NCBI RefSeq assembly: GCF_031195445.1
Contig: NZ_CP133480.1
Span: 682,001-746,000, forward strand
Reading direction: 5' to 3'
Length of the DNA: 64,000 nucleotides
Source of the DNA: Acuticoccus sp. MNP-M23
Lineage (GTDB): Bacteria; Pseudomonadota; Alphaproteobacteria; Rhizobiales; Amorphaceae
This document shows, one piece after another, positions 8,617-16,904 of this stretch (position 1 is its first letter; each line of letters starts with the position of its first letter). A program made the position numbers and the translations under genes. Under the pieces are notes generated by a model. It saw only the letters and a list, made by a program, of their open reading frames with translations. It was not told the origin of the DNA and searched no databases.

Positions 8617-8985
8617 CTATGACCGGCGTCGCGCTCTCTCGCGCGCGACCGCCGAGCATCGTTGAGCGCAATATCTCCGGCGACTGCTTCCCTTGAAGGG
8701 CGCCCCGCAGTTCTCACACAGATGGGATACACCGCCAGCATTCTGGCAGGCGTGCGAGCAGAACCGCGCACGGGCGTTCATGTTGGCTGGCACATCCGCA
8801 CCACACCGTTCGCAAGGTGGTCGCCCTGCCTTCGCCTCCAGCACCGCATCGGCCTCAAGCTGATCGTGGTGGCGTATCTGGCAACGCAGCGAGCAATAGA
8901 TACGCTTCACCGCGTGCGGCTTGGTGCGGTCGATCTTGCCGCCGCACCACGGGCATAGGTCACGAAAGTCGAGCGGCTGTGTCAT
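8617..8985 (-). CDS. Triple treble-clef/zinc-ribbon protein of the satellite
   Basis: A 122-residue protein containing three consecutive CxxC...CxxxC zinc modules: CPWCGG...YCSLRC, CERCGA...FCSHAC and CENCGA...YCAQRC, spaced 24-30 residues apart, with basic residues after each. ATG 8985 overlaps the end of the preceding gene by 26 bases, so it is the last gene of the element's long minus-strand operon. No function is known to me. Position after the head genes and the zinc-module repeats are compatible with nucleic-acid or protein binding, for example redirecting a helper phage or its transcription. That is inference only. Confidence 0.75.
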   Translation of the reverse strand: MTQPLDFRDLCPWCGGKIDRTKPHAVKRIYCSLRCQIRHHDQLEADAVLEAKAGRPPCERCGADVPANMNARARFCSHACQNAGGVSHLCENCGAPFKGSSRRRYCAQRCSAVARERARRRS

Positions 8986-9445
8986 AGGCCCGTTCGTCGT
9001 TGAAGTTGTGTAGGCGGGCAAGGCGCATGTGGTAGGCCTTCGCACAGAGCGTCCCGCAGAACTTGGTGTGCTCGCCCGGCAGCGGCTTGTGGCACCGCAC
9101 GCACCGGGTCCGCTCAATCTGCGCACCGGCGCCGAGCTGCACGTAGTCGGGCTGTCCTTCGGCCCATGTCGGGCGGACGGCACCAACAAGCGCCAGCCCG
9201 CGCGCCACCACGTCCCCCGCGATAAGGTCAGCCTCGGACCACAGCTTGCCGCGAAGGCAGAGTCGCGAGCGAATCGCTTGGCGGATGGGTGCCTCGAAGG
9301 CGAACTTGGAGGGTGCACCGTCCTCCAGCCCGCCACGGATAATGTCAGCGACGGCCGCGGCCATCATCTGGCGGCGCCGGTCATTCAGGCCGCGCGGTGC
9401 CTTCGTCGGCGGCACCGGTGTCGGCCATGAGACACGGGCCAGCAC
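8960..9445 (-). CDS. Satellite protein with C-terminal zinc ribbon
   Basis: A 161-residue protein starting at GTG 9445, two bases after the portal stop, so probably coupled to it. The first ~100 residues are helical and uncharacterised (NDRRRQMMAAAVADIIRGGLEDGAPSKFAFEAPIRQAIRSRL). Near residue 120 is one zinc module, CVRCHKPLPGEHTKFCGTLC, of the same CxxC...CxxxC type as the three modules in the next gene. It is probably functionally linked to that gene. No family was recognised. Confidence 0.7.
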   Translation of the reverse strand: MLARVSWPTPVPPTKAPRGLNDRRRQMMAAAVADIIRGGLEDGAPSKFAFEAPIRQAIRSRLCLRGKLWSEADLIAGDVVARGLALVGAVRPTWAEGQPDYVQLGAGAQIERTRCVRCHKPLPGEHTKFCGTLCAKAYHMRLARLHNFNDERAYDTAARLS

Positions 9446-9446
9446 G

Positions 9447-10496
9447 TCAGGCCCAATTGATGAGTTTTAAGCCGGCCTCAACCTGTTGCGGCTCCAGCCC
9501 CGCCTGGTTGGCCTCTGCGATCGCCTTGACCATTGTGCCGAACGCGCGAGCCCGCCCGCCAGCGTCGAAGGCCTGGAGGGGTCGCATCACGTCCAGCGTG
9601 ACCACCGCGCCGAGTTTGTCGGTGGCCTCCTCGGCGATGGCCGCCGCAATCGGTTGCAACACCCACTGCGCAAGATGGCGTTGAGCCTCACGGACAAGCG
9701 GCCCTTGTGCCGCCGAGCCGAACCACGACGGCAACACCCCGAACACCGCGGAGACGCCCTCACGGGCCGCCGCAAGGCTCTCAGCCGTCATCGCCCGCGA
9801 GAGGTCTGGCGTCAGATCGTTGGGCCGCCAGTCGGCCTGCGGTGCCGGTCCGCCGGCCGCGCTTACGTTCACGGATTCGCGCACCAAGACACGCCCCCGC
9901 GCGCTGCGAAAGCCTCGGGCAAGCGCCTCCAGGTCCGCCTCGGGCGCCTCCGGAAATGGGACAATCATGCTGCCCACCGGCGCCAGAGCATAGGTCTCTG
10001 CCAACGCCACCTCGAGCGCGTGCAAGAGGTCGGCGGTCAGGCTGGCACGCCTCAGCGGAGCGCTGCCGAACCACGGTTGCGACGGGTCCGCGCCGATGGT
10101 GACGTGCAACACTTCGGACGCGAGCACCGTGCGGCTTGTCGCGCCGCCGGTGTCGGCGACGGACACGCGATAGGCGCGCGGCCGGCCGTTGCGGGTCGAG
10201 AGGTCCCAGTCTGAAACCGGCAACAGCCCATCGGCATCGGCCACGAGAAGCGCCTCGCCGCGCAAGGCCAGGGACCGGCCCATCATGGCGAGCGTGCGGC
10301 GGTTGAGGAACGTGGTGCCGGTCACGTCGGCGAGCGAAAGCCCGTGCTCCCACAAGCTGACGCAGGACTGCACCGTCGCCGTCAATTCCGCCAGCCCGCG
10401 CCCGCCGGTGATGTACGCCTCGCGCGCCTGGATCACCTGAGCGGTGTAGCCAGTCGAGCGCTTTTCGATCTCGGGTTTACGCCAGGGCCAGCGCAT
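9447..10496 (-). CDS. Phage portal protein (HK97-type, short)
   Basis: A 349-residue portal, the dodecameric DNA channel at one capsid vertex. The pattern is that of HK97-family portals: N-terminal MRWPWRKPEIEKR, then TTFLNRRTLAMMGRSLALRGEALL, LLPVSDWDLSTRNGRPRAYRV, a stem/wing region ADPSQPWFGSAPLRRASL, and the C-terminal clip and crown helices (AAREGVSAVFGVLPSWFGSAAQGPLVREAQRHLAQWVLQPI). ATG 10496 follows GGAGGG and overlaps the connector gene by 20 bases. It is shorter than typical HK97 portals (about 400 residues), as expected for a compact satellite head. Confidence 0.85.
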   Translation of the reverse strand: MRWPWRKPEIEKRSTGYTAQVIQAREAYITGGRGLAELTATVQSCVSLWEHGLSLADVTGTTFLNRRTLAMMGRSLALRGEALLVADADGLLPVSDWDLSTRNGRPRAYRVSVADTGGATSRTVLASEVLHVTIGADPSQPWFGSAPLRRASLTADLLHALEVALAETYALAPVGSMIVPFPEAPEADLEALARGFRSARGRVLVRESVNVSAAGGPAPQADWRPNDLTPDLSRAMTAESLAAAREGVSAVFGVLPSWFGSAAQGPLVREAQRHLAQWVLQPIAAAIAEEATDKLGAVVTLDVMRPLQAFDAGGRARAFGTMVKAIAEANQAGLEPQQVEAGLKLINWA

Positions 10497-11004
10497 GATT
10501 CGCCCTCCGGTAAGGTCTGAGAAGGTCTGCCGCGCCGCTGTTCTGGAGCGCCTTGGCGATCCATGCGGCCGGCCGCTGATAGGATTCGCGGATCGCACCA
10601 GCCATGTCGGCCTCGTAGGCGGTCACGCCCGCACGATCGTCGGTGTCTGCGAGGTAGGCGACGAGGCGCGCATGGGCCTCCAGGACGGCATCGGGGCACG
10701 GTCCCGCGCCAACGTCCGCCGTGAAGCGCCACGTTGCGCAGCGCGGCAGGATCAATCCGCCGAGACGCCCCGAGGCCATGGACACCGGCTGATAGGCATT
10801 GCCTTCCCACTCTTCGGCGGTGTCGATGGTTGCAGGTGACAGCCGCGGCAACCATTCGCCCGGACCTTCCACCACCCAAACGACTTCGCGGACAGTCCAG
10901 CGGTGCGCGACGTAGGCTTCAATCCGCTGCCACGCCACATCGCCGTCCGTGTTCGGATAGGCCGCCGGCGCGGTTTCCACTTCGCCCAGGATGATCGGGA
11001 TCAT
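10477..11004 (-). CDS. Head-tail connector protein (gp6-like)
   Basis: A 175-residue protein in the connector position between protease and portal. The N-terminal half (AWQRIEAYVAHRWTVREVVWVVEG) and C-terminal helices (VLEAHARLVAYLADTDDRAGVTAYEADMAGAIRESYQRPAAWI) match the uncharacterised phage connector/gp6-like proteins by pattern. ATG 11004 overlaps the protease stop in an ATGA. It would sit beneath the portal and form the tail-docking surface, important if the element borrows tails. Confidence 0.65.
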   Translation of the reverse strand: MIPIILGEVETAPAAYPNTDGDVAWQRIEAYVAHRWTVREVVWVVEGPGEWLPRLSPATIDTAEEWEGNAYQPVSMASGRLGGLILPRCATWRFTADVGAGPCPDAVLEAHARLVAYLADTDDRAGVTAYEADMAGAIRESYQRPAAWIAKALQNSGAADLLRPYRRANHALALA

Positions 11005-11543
11005 GCGCGCCACCTCCGCATTGCGCGGGTAGGCCGCGCGGGTTGATCCGGCTGCCAAGCGCGCGCCTCGATCTGTGCCGTGGGATAGGCCGGCCGGGTG
11101 ACGGTGCTGATCTCGAACAAAGCCGCGCGGGTGATCGTCCGCAGCATGTCCGCGCCGCGCCGCTCGATCCGCTCGCCATCGCTGGCAACACGAAAGCCCG
11201 GTGAAAGTCCGCGGATCAGCCCGGACGCATGGGCGGCGAGGAAGTCTCGTGCCCAGGACGTGCCACCGTCCAGCGTCGCTTCGATCCGCAGCGCGTCGGC
11301 GCCATCGGTCAGGTTGAGTGTGCCCGCTGCCCGAGAGGCGAGCGGGCGGTTGTAGTCGTGTCCGGCGAGGAGGTGAATATCCTCGCCCGCGTCGATCCGG
11401 TCAGCGAAAGCCCGTGCGGCGATCACCTCGTGCCGGCCCGGTGCCAACTCGGTTTCAGCGCCATAGGGGAACGTCGCCCGGAGACGGGTTGCCCCGCCTT
11501 CGCTGCGCAATTCCAGCGCGCCGAGAGACGCCCCCCACAGCAT
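11001..11543 (-). CDS. HK97-type prohead maturation protease
   Basis: A 180-residue serine protease of the U35/S78 type. Signature elements are the active-site histidine in HLLAGHDYNRPLA, and the catalytic serine region SGLIRGLSPGFRV, followed by the conserved EISTVTRPAYPTAQIEAR strand. It processes the capsid N-terminal delta domain during head maturation. It lies downstream of the capsid gene, the reverse of the HK97 order (protease before capsid). Confidence 0.85.
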   Translation of the reverse strand: MLWGASLGALELRSEGGATRLRATFPYGAETELAPGRHEVIAARAFADRIDAGEDIHLLAGHDYNRPLASRAAGTLNLTDGADALRIEATLDGGTSWARDFLAAHASGLIRGLSPGFRVASDGERIERRGADMLRTITRAALFEISTVTRPAYPTAQIEARAWQPDQPARPTRAMRRWRA

Positions 11544-11544
11544 C

Positions 11545-12819
11545 TTAGGCGCCCGCTTCGAGCAGAAGCCCGGTGAGGAGCTGGAGCTGTGCCGGGCGGG
11601 CGACCGTGACGTCCATCGTCGCGAGGGCCGTGATGCGAAGGCCGCCGGACTGTGCGTCGGTGAAGGGATCGCGGATCATGTCGATTGCGCCCCAGGCGCC
11701 AACGAAAATCGGTGCGATACCGCCTGCCGAGGTCGTCAGAAGGGCCTGCGTCTCCAGCGGGTCGCCTGCGGGTGCGGCAAGCCCGTTGGTCGTCATGGCG
11801 ATGTTGCTGACCGGGATATTGCGGGTCAGCTTATCCCATTCGGTCCGGGCGAGGTCCGCGTCGGACGTGTCGTCCAGAAGGCTCCACAACTCGGGGCGGA
11901 TCAGGGCGCGGATGCCGCCGGGGCCGGTCGCTGCGTTCGCGGTCATGAAGCGCACAACGCCGGCCCGCACTGCTGCCCAGGTCGCAAGCGCGTCCACGTC
12001 GGTTGCGGTGATGCCGTAGGTCGCGGCGCCGGTGATGACGCCGAGCGGCTGGCCGTTGGCGCCGGTGCCGAGGAACACCGCCCGGTCCATCGCAACCGCC
12101 ATCACGCTATTCATGTCGCGACGCACCGCCTGTTCCAGCGCGGCGCCGGACTGCTTCAGCGCCTTGCGGGTGATCCGCATTTGGACGCCGAGGTTGTGAT
12201 CGGGCGCCAGCGCGCGATCCGTCGTGGCGAACGCCGTCGGCCCCGCGACGTTCGCGGTCTCGCCATCGGCCCACCCGGCCGTCACCGCCGACGTGACCAC
12301 CGGCCACTCGACTTCGCCGTGGTCGATCTGGATCACCTGAGCGCCCATGCGGGACGCCGCAGTGTCAGGAAACAGGCGGTCGATGATCGGGCGCGTCTGG
12401 ATCGGATCGGGCACACCGGCCGCGACGGTCTCGCCGGCACGCACTTCCAGCGCCTGCCACGGCACCGGCACGCCGCGATAGCCGCCGCGGCTCCGCAGCT
12501 CCTGCACCACCTCGCCGGTGCGCCCGCTGAACTGCCGGCCTTCGTCGAGGTAAAGCGCCACCTGTCGCATCTCAAAGCCGGACACCAGATCGGCGTATTC
12601 GCGGCCTTCGCGGGTTTCCAGCTCCTCGCCGGCCTCGCGCCGTTCGGTGTCCTCGGCGATCAGCGCCGCGCGGAAGCGAACCTCGTTCGTCCGATATTCG
12701 GCATCGAGCGTGTTCATGGACCGCTGCTCGTCATCGGTCGGATTGTCGTTGCTCGCCAGCTCGGCAAGCTGCTGCCGGATTTCGCTCTGGCGGCGCTGTA
12801 GTTTGGTGCTGTTCAGCAT
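11545..12819 (-). CDS. Major capsid protein, HK97 fold
   Basis: A 424-residue capsid protein. Residues 1-~100 are a charged coiled-coil delta/scaffold domain (LQRRQSEIRQQLAELASNDN, then EDTERREAGEELETREGREY) that the adjacent protease should remove. The remainder contains typical HK97-fold patterns (E-loop region AGETVAAGVPDP, VPVVTSAVTAGWADGE, the spine helix RITRKALKQSGAALEQAVRRDMNSVMAVAMDRAVFLGTGANGQPLGV). It starts with a 7-base overlap with the HNH gene. Presence of its own capsid separates this element from satellites that remodel helper capsids. Confidence 0.92.
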   Translation of the reverse strand: MLNSTKLQRRQSEIRQQLAELASNDNPTDDEQRSMNTLDAEYRTNEVRFRAALIAEDTERREAGEELETREGREYADLVSGFEMRQVALYLDEGRQFSGRTGEVVQELRSRGGYRGVPVPWQALEVRAGETVAAGVPDPIQTRPIIDRLFPDTAASRMGAQVIQIDHGEVEWPVVTSAVTAGWADGETANVAGPTAFATTDRALAPDHNLGVQMRITRKALKQSGAALEQAVRRDMNSVMAVAMDRAVFLGTGANGQPLGVITGAATYGITATDVDALATWAAVRAGVVRFMTANAATGPGGIRALIRPELWSLLDDTSDADLARTEWDKLTRNIPVSNIAMTTNGLAAPAGDPLETQALLTTSAGGIAPIFVGAWGAIDMIRDPFTDAQSGGLRITALATMDVTVARPAQLQLLTGLLLEAGA

Positions 12820-13109
12820 TTCACGTCCTCACGCAGAAGTGCCGCCCACGCGAGGCGGTCGGGGTTTGGGGCGGATCGCCCTTGTTCGAGGTTGGTCTTG
12901 CGGGTGTGACAGCCGGGGCAAAGCGGCTGGAGGTTCGAGGCGTCCCAAGCCAGTTGCGGGTCAGTCCGCACCGGCTTGATGTGGTCGATCTCAAGGCGAG
13001 CACGGGCACCGCAGGCACGGCACTTGAAGCCGTCGCGGCGAAGCACCTGGAGGCGCAACGCAGCCCATCGGGCGCCGCGGGTGATGTGCTTGGAGTGGCG
13101 GGCGATCAT
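12813..13109 (-). CDS. HNH endonuclease (packaging-associated)
   Basis: A 98-residue HNH nuclease: CRACG ... LEIDHIKPV ... NLQPLCPGCHTRKT, with the HNH core and two CxxC zinc knuckles. Small HNH proteins encoded beside large terminase genes assist DNA packaging in many HK97-like phages and are a hallmark of cf-PICI head modules. It overlaps both neighbours by 4-7 bases. Confidence 0.88.
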   Translation of the reverse strand: MIARHSKHITRGARWAALRLQVLRRDGFKCRACGARARLEIDHIKPVRTDPQLAWDASNLQPLCPGCHTRKTNLEQGRSAPNPDRLAWAALLREDVKC

Positions 13110-13471
13110 CGGCCCACCCGCAGGTCATAGAACAGCGGTTCGCCGTCGGTGGCGAGTTGCGCCACCGCGATGATGATCCAGTCCTCACCGTCCATCCGCA
13201 GCGCGTCGGAGGTGTCCGGTTCGATCGGCAGTCCATCGGTTGAGACGAGGACGCGCATGTCGCCAGGCTCCAGCGAGCCGCTTTGCTGGTGCGCGAGGAC
13301 AACGGTTGCGTCGATCGTCGCGGCGGTAGCCGGGTAGACGGTCGCCTCGCCGGGTATTTCGTTGCCATAGCCGTCATCGGTCGGCTCGCCGGGACGCACG
13401 ATCTCAACCGTTCGCCCGAAGCGGGCGATCAGCCGGGTCGCCGTCCGTTGGAATGCCGGATTCAGCCCCAT
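13106..13471 (-). CDS. Head-tail adaptor / head-closure protein
   Basis: A 121-residue, beta-rich protein with the SPP1 gp16-like adaptor pattern: GLNPAFQRTATRLIARFGRTVEIVRPG, the loop GYGNEIPGE, and a C-terminal DGEDWIIIAVAQLATDGEPLFYDLRV. It overlaps the terminase end by 10 bases and the HNH gene by 4. It would close the filled head and offer the tail-binding interface. Confidence 0.7.
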   Translation of the reverse strand: MGLNPAFQRTATRLIARFGRTVEIVRPGEPTDDGYGNEIPGEATVYPATAATIDATVVLAHQQSGSLEPGDMRVLVSTDGLPIEPDTSDALRMDGEDWIIIAVAQLATDGEPLFYDLRVGR

Positions 13472-14970
13472 GCCATTCGCCCCTTCGTCGCCGTCGCGCG
13501 GCCGACCATGCGAGCGCCTTGCGCCACCGCGATCACCGTGGCCGCCGCAGCGTCGATCCGGCCGTTGGAGCGGGCCTTGGCGAGCTTCAGGTTGTTTGCA
13601 GGATCACGCAGGCAAACCGCGTCCGCGAAAGCCGATCTCAACAGCAGCGACGGCTTGGACTTCACCTGTCCGTCAAAGGCCGCGCGCCGGAAACGTTCGC
13701 AGTCTTCGCCACCGTCACGGAAGCCTTGGCCGCGCCAGACGATGGGGAACCGCAGCCCGGTCGCGTCTATCGCCTCGCCGAGTTCGGCCTGTTTGTAGCG
13801 GTCAGCAACGATGGCGGCGACTTCATAGCCTTGGACATGACGGGCAACTTCATTCAGCCAGGGCGCCACCGGCACCGTCTGCTCGCCGAGCACGTCCAGC
13901 TCGCCGCGGTCCTGCATCTCGCAATAGCGCGCGCTGACACCATCAGCTTGTCCGCGATCCAGCAGCGAGGGTTTCGACGGGAACGTGCCGAGGCATTCGA
14001 GCCGCCCGGTGGCAGGCCAGAAAAACGCCGCTGCGGACATGCTCGCAGAGCCGCCTAGGTCGACGCCAATGACGCAGGCGCCCTCACGCGCTGGAAGGTC
14101 GGACACCTCGCAATTGAGCCATTCGTCGGTGGTTAGCAACACGTCGCGGGCCTCGCCGCTGACGCGCTCGTTTCGGTGAAAGAGGCGGTAGGATGTGAGG
14201 GTCGAGCCACCGCGTGCGATGGCGCGCCGGCCTTGCGCTTTCAGCCATTCGACGCTTGCGCCAATGCCCGCTTCCGCGCCGGGATTTGCCAACATCAGGC
14301 TTTCGCGGTCATCAGCAGGCAATGAAGGCGCAGGCCGGTGCTCTTGGGAAAAGACGCCAACCTGCGCTTCATCCAGCCAGCGAGAAAACGGGTGGCTGTC
14401 GTCGCTCGCCGAAGTGCTGATAATCAGCGCCCGGCCACCACGCTTGCCCAGGCCGGTCAGCAGCGCGTGCTCCAGCGAATCGCCCCTGTCGAGCGCCCAG
14501 TGGCCGCGTTCGTCCATCAGCACGAACGTCGGTGACGTGCCTAGCGCTGACTTGCCGTCCGCAGGCAGCACGCGGATTTCATGCTCGTTGTCGAGAGTGA
14601 CAGAGAGGATCGGCGAGCGACGAAACTGGAGACGTGCCCGGATATCGTCAGGGAGGCTTCGCGCCAGACCCTCAATATAGGTCCACGCAATTCGGCCTTG
14701 GTCGCGGGTTCGAGCACCAATCAAAATTTCGCGACGGGGCTGGGCGTCCCACACGCCGAGGAGAGCGCCGAGAGCGAGGCCGGCGGACAATGCCGTCTTG
14801 CCGTTGCCGCGACCGACACTGAGGCAAGCGACGTTCACGCCGTCGGCAAGCGCACCCTTGAGGAACGACTTCTGGAACGGCGCCAGCTTCAACGGCCGGC
14901 CCGCCAAGGGTCCCTCGGGGATCTCCAGCGATGTGAGGAACCGGGTTGCAAGGGTTGCGTCAGTTGCCAT
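13462..14970 (-). CDS. Large terminase subunit (TerL)
   Basis: A 502-residue packaging motor. The ATPase domain has Walker A SVGRGNGKTALSAG and Walker B TFVLMDERGHW, with the coupling motif LIISTSASDD; the C-terminal nuclease domain has CVIGVDLGGSASMSA, AAIVADRYKQAE and a final acidic residue region (GRIDAAAATVIAVAQG). ATG 14970 gives the family-like N-terminus MATDATLATRFLTSLEIPEG; a GTG at 15018 is possible. No recognisable small terminase is next to it. The 74-residue gene at 15132-15356 occupies the usual TerS place. Confidence 0.92.
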   Translation of the reverse strand: MATDATLATRFLTSLEIPEGPLAGRPLKLAPFQKSFLKGALADGVNVACLSVGRGNGKTALSAGLALGALLGVWDAQPRREILIGARTRDQGRIAWTYIEGLARSLPDDIRARLQFRRSPILSVTLDNEHEIRVLPADGKSALGTSPTFVLMDERGHWALDRGDSLEHALLTGLGKRGGRALIISTSASDDSHPFSRWLDEAQVGVFSQEHRPAPSLPADDRESLMLANPGAEAGIGASVEWLKAQGRRAIARGGSTLTSYRLFHRNERVSGEARDVLLTTDEWLNCEVSDLPAREGACVIGVDLGGSASMSAAAFFWPATGRLECLGTFPSKPSLLDRGQADGVSARYCEMQDRGELDVLGEQTVPVAPWLNEVARHVQGYEVAAIVADRYKQAELGEAIDATGLRFPIVWRGQGFRDGGEDCERFRRAAFDGQVKSKPSLLLRSAFADAVCLRDPANNLKLAKARSNGRIDAAAATVIAVAQGARMVGRATATKGRMAWG

Positions 14971-15131
14971 CTGCCACCCCCAGGTAGCGAGCAAGGAAAT
15001 GTCCCACACCGGTCCCACCCTTCAGCAGAGACGCGGGCATTGGGACCAATTTGATGTGCGGTGCTGCGGCAGGCTTAGCCAAGCGTCTGTTCTCGCGTGC
15101 GGTATCATAATACCTCAACAACGCTAAGCGC

Positions 15132-15356
15132 TCAAAGGTATTCCGCTACCGTCCACAAGGTATCGCGCACTTGGCGGGCTTCGTCGCTGCCTTCGTTGGC
15201 GGCCTTCTGCAACCTGCGGAGGCCGGCCTCGCGGGAAGTTCCTGTTGGCCGGTCGTGTATAATATCAACGACCGGCCCCATCCGTCCGGTATGCGGATCG
15301 CGTGCCTGACCTGCCGTATGGATTGTTAGCGCCGCCGGCTGGTTCGGCGTGCTCAC
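15132..15356 (-). CDS. Small satellite protein in the TerS position
   Basis: A 74-residue protein starting at GTG 15356, 33 bases after the primase-polymerase stop. It has a short basic N-terminal part and a C-terminal helical stretch (SREAGLRRLQKAANEGSDEARQVRDTLWTVAEYL). No family was recognised. It could be a minimal small-terminase-like DNA-recognition protein, but no helix-turn-helix is clear. Confidence 0.5.
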   Translation of the reverse strand: MSTPNQPAALTIHTAGQARDPHTGRMGPVVDIIHDRPTGTSREAGLRRLQKAANEGSDEARQVRDTLWTVAEYL

Positions 15357-15388
15357 TCTAACCTGCCCCCTATCAGTCCGGAGGGGGC

Positions 15389-16429
15389 CTAGAGAGGGGG
15401 AGGCAGTGTAAAGTGATTGTGGCCATGATCCGGCCTAGTCAGACGGTATTGACCGGCCAGCCTGCGGCGACCGTCAGGCGGCCTCACAACTTCGAGAAAA
15501 CCCCGCTCAAGCAGCACATCGCGCGCACGCCGGATCCGCGTCCGGTGCCACGGCAGCGTCCCCGCCTCAGACATTGAGCCCGGTGCAATTGCGAACGACT
15601 TTCGGTTCGAGTGGTAAGCCTCGAACATGTGCAGCAACATGAATGCATCGGGGAAGTCTAGGAGACTATCGCGGGCGGCGTCCCACGCCGTGACTTGAGG
15701 CTTTCGCAGCCCGACGAAATTCGAGCCGCGCGCCTCATAGCCCCATGCCGAGCGTGCGACGTTGCCAACTTCGCCGGCCGATAGCGGGTCGGGCATCTGT
15801 TCATTCCAAGTTGTGCACACGTCCTCCAGCGCGGCGAGGTCGTCACAAGAGCGCGCCTGCGTCATCGCAAACCGAAAGAGCCGGTTGTTGCGCTCGCCTG
15901 CCTGGACGCTCTCAGCAGGCCGGCCAGCGTATCCTGCACCGGCTTCCAGCGCCCTCCGGCGGATTGTCGGCAGTCGCGCCACATCGGCGAGTGAGCCTGT
16001 CAGGAAACGATAGCCGGCCCCTAAGTCGTCGCGCCAGCTCGGCGGGGCAACGGTGAAGCCACTGCCGAGCACGTCGACATTTACTACCGGGCGAATAAGC
16101 CGGCGTTCGCCATTGTGGCGATACCAGATTTTGCTTTTCCCGCTCGCCGTTCTGATCGTTATCGGGCTTTCGCCGAACCTCTCCAGCGCCGCGCCGAGCG
16201 CCGCATCGCCGACAATGTCAACGTCGATTTCGGTCAGGCCGGACGCCTCGCCCATGACAACGCCGAGCCCGTCAGCGTGGGGAAACTTCTCGGCCCATGC
16301 ACGCGCCGAGCGTGGCGTCGCGCGCTGCCAGTTGCGCACCGCAGGGCGCTTGCGGCGGGTATCCACCGGAAAGCACGGCAAACCTGCGGCAGAATAAGCG
16401 TCTGCATGGGCCGCGAACACGCCAGTCAC
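15389..16429 (-). CDS. Bifunctional primase-polymerase (prim-pol) domain protein
   Basis: A 346-residue protein whose first ~200 residues are a prim-pol domain: AAGLPCFPVDTRRKRPAVRNW, the catalytic acidic pair in GLTEIDVDIVGD, the nucleotide-binding GKSKIWYRH and VLGSGFTVAPPSW. The C-terminal part lacks an evident helicase domain and ends in a winged-helix-like segment (TRIRRARDVLLERGFLEVV). It starts at GTG 16429, overlapping the previous stop by one base. It likely replicates the excised element, as Pri-Rep proteins do in PICIs. Confidence 0.82.
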   Translation of the reverse strand: MTGVFAAHADAYSAAGLPCFPVDTRRKRPAVRNWQRATPRSARAWAEKFPHADGLGVVMGEASGLTEIDVDIVGDAALGAALERFGESPITIRTASGKSKIWYRHNGERRLIRPVVNVDVLGSGFTVAPPSWRDDLGAGYRFLTGSLADVARLPTIRRRALEAGAGYAGRPAESVQAGERNNRLFRFAMTQARSCDDLAALEDVCTTWNEQMPDPLSAGEVGNVARSAWGYEARGSNFVGLRKPQVTAWDAARDSLLDFPDAFMLLHMFEAYHSNRKSFAIAPGSMSEAGTLPWHRTRIRRARDVLLERGFLEVVRPPDGRRRLAGQYRLTRPDHGHNHFTLPPPL

Positions 16430-16653
16430 TAGGCGGCGTGCCTTGCGTCGTGGCGGGCGATGTTCGCGAGGCCAACCGCCTTGCAGGCTTCGTTGGCGGA
16501 AAGGCCGAACCGCGCCTTCAACGCCGGAATTATCGGCCGCGGCTGGTCTTCAATCGAGGTGTCGAAGAGAAATTGCGCCGCCTCGGCAACGGCGGCCGAC
16601 ACCGTGTCAACTTCATCGCGTTCGCGGGTAAGCTCGCGGCTCCTGGCGGCCAT
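16429..16653 (-). CDS. Small satellite protein between alpA and prim-pol
   Basis: A 74-residue protein beginning at ATG 16653, overlapping the alpA stop (TAATG). It is charged and helical (MAARSRELTRERDEVDTVSAAVAEAAQFLFD) with a C-terminal section PALKARFGLSANEACKAVGLANIAR that resembles a helix-turn-helix. Probably a DNA-binding accessory factor of replication or regulation; no family recognised. Confidence 0.6.
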   Translation of the reverse strand: MAARSRELTRERDEVDTVSAAVAEAAQFLFDTSIEDQPRPIIPALKARFGLSANEACKAVGLANIARHDARHAA

Positions 16654-16835
16654 TACGCTGCCGCCTTCGCAAGTTCCCAAGCCTCAATTTCGCTCAGCTT
16701 CCAGCGCGTGCAGCCGGGCGACAGCGTCACCGCGCGTGGGAACTCGGCCTGCTCGCGATGCCAGCGCCAGACGGTCTGGCGCGTCACGCCCCAGCGCGCA
16801 GCAAGATTTTTGTCGGAAGCGTATTGTTTTGCCAT
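16653..16835 (-). CDS. AlpA-like excisionase/regulator
   Basis: A 60-residue winged-helix protein: YASDKNLAARWGVTRQTVWRWHR followed by FPRAVTLSPGCTRWKLSEIEAWE, the AlpA/MerR-like pattern found in P4-type and PICI elements, where it activates replication genes or excision. ATG 16835 follows GAGGTG. It heads the replication-packaging operon; a 69-base gap separates it from the upstream pair of genes. Confidence 0.85.
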   Translation of the reverse strand: MAKQYASDKNLAARWGVTRQTVWRWHREQAEFPRAVTLSPGCTRWKLSEIEAWELAKAAA

Positions 16836-16904
16836 TTGGGCACCTCGTTGTTACGGGTGCCGTCTAAAATTCACATGTTCGGGCCGTCTAAAATGCCCCG
16901 GCTA

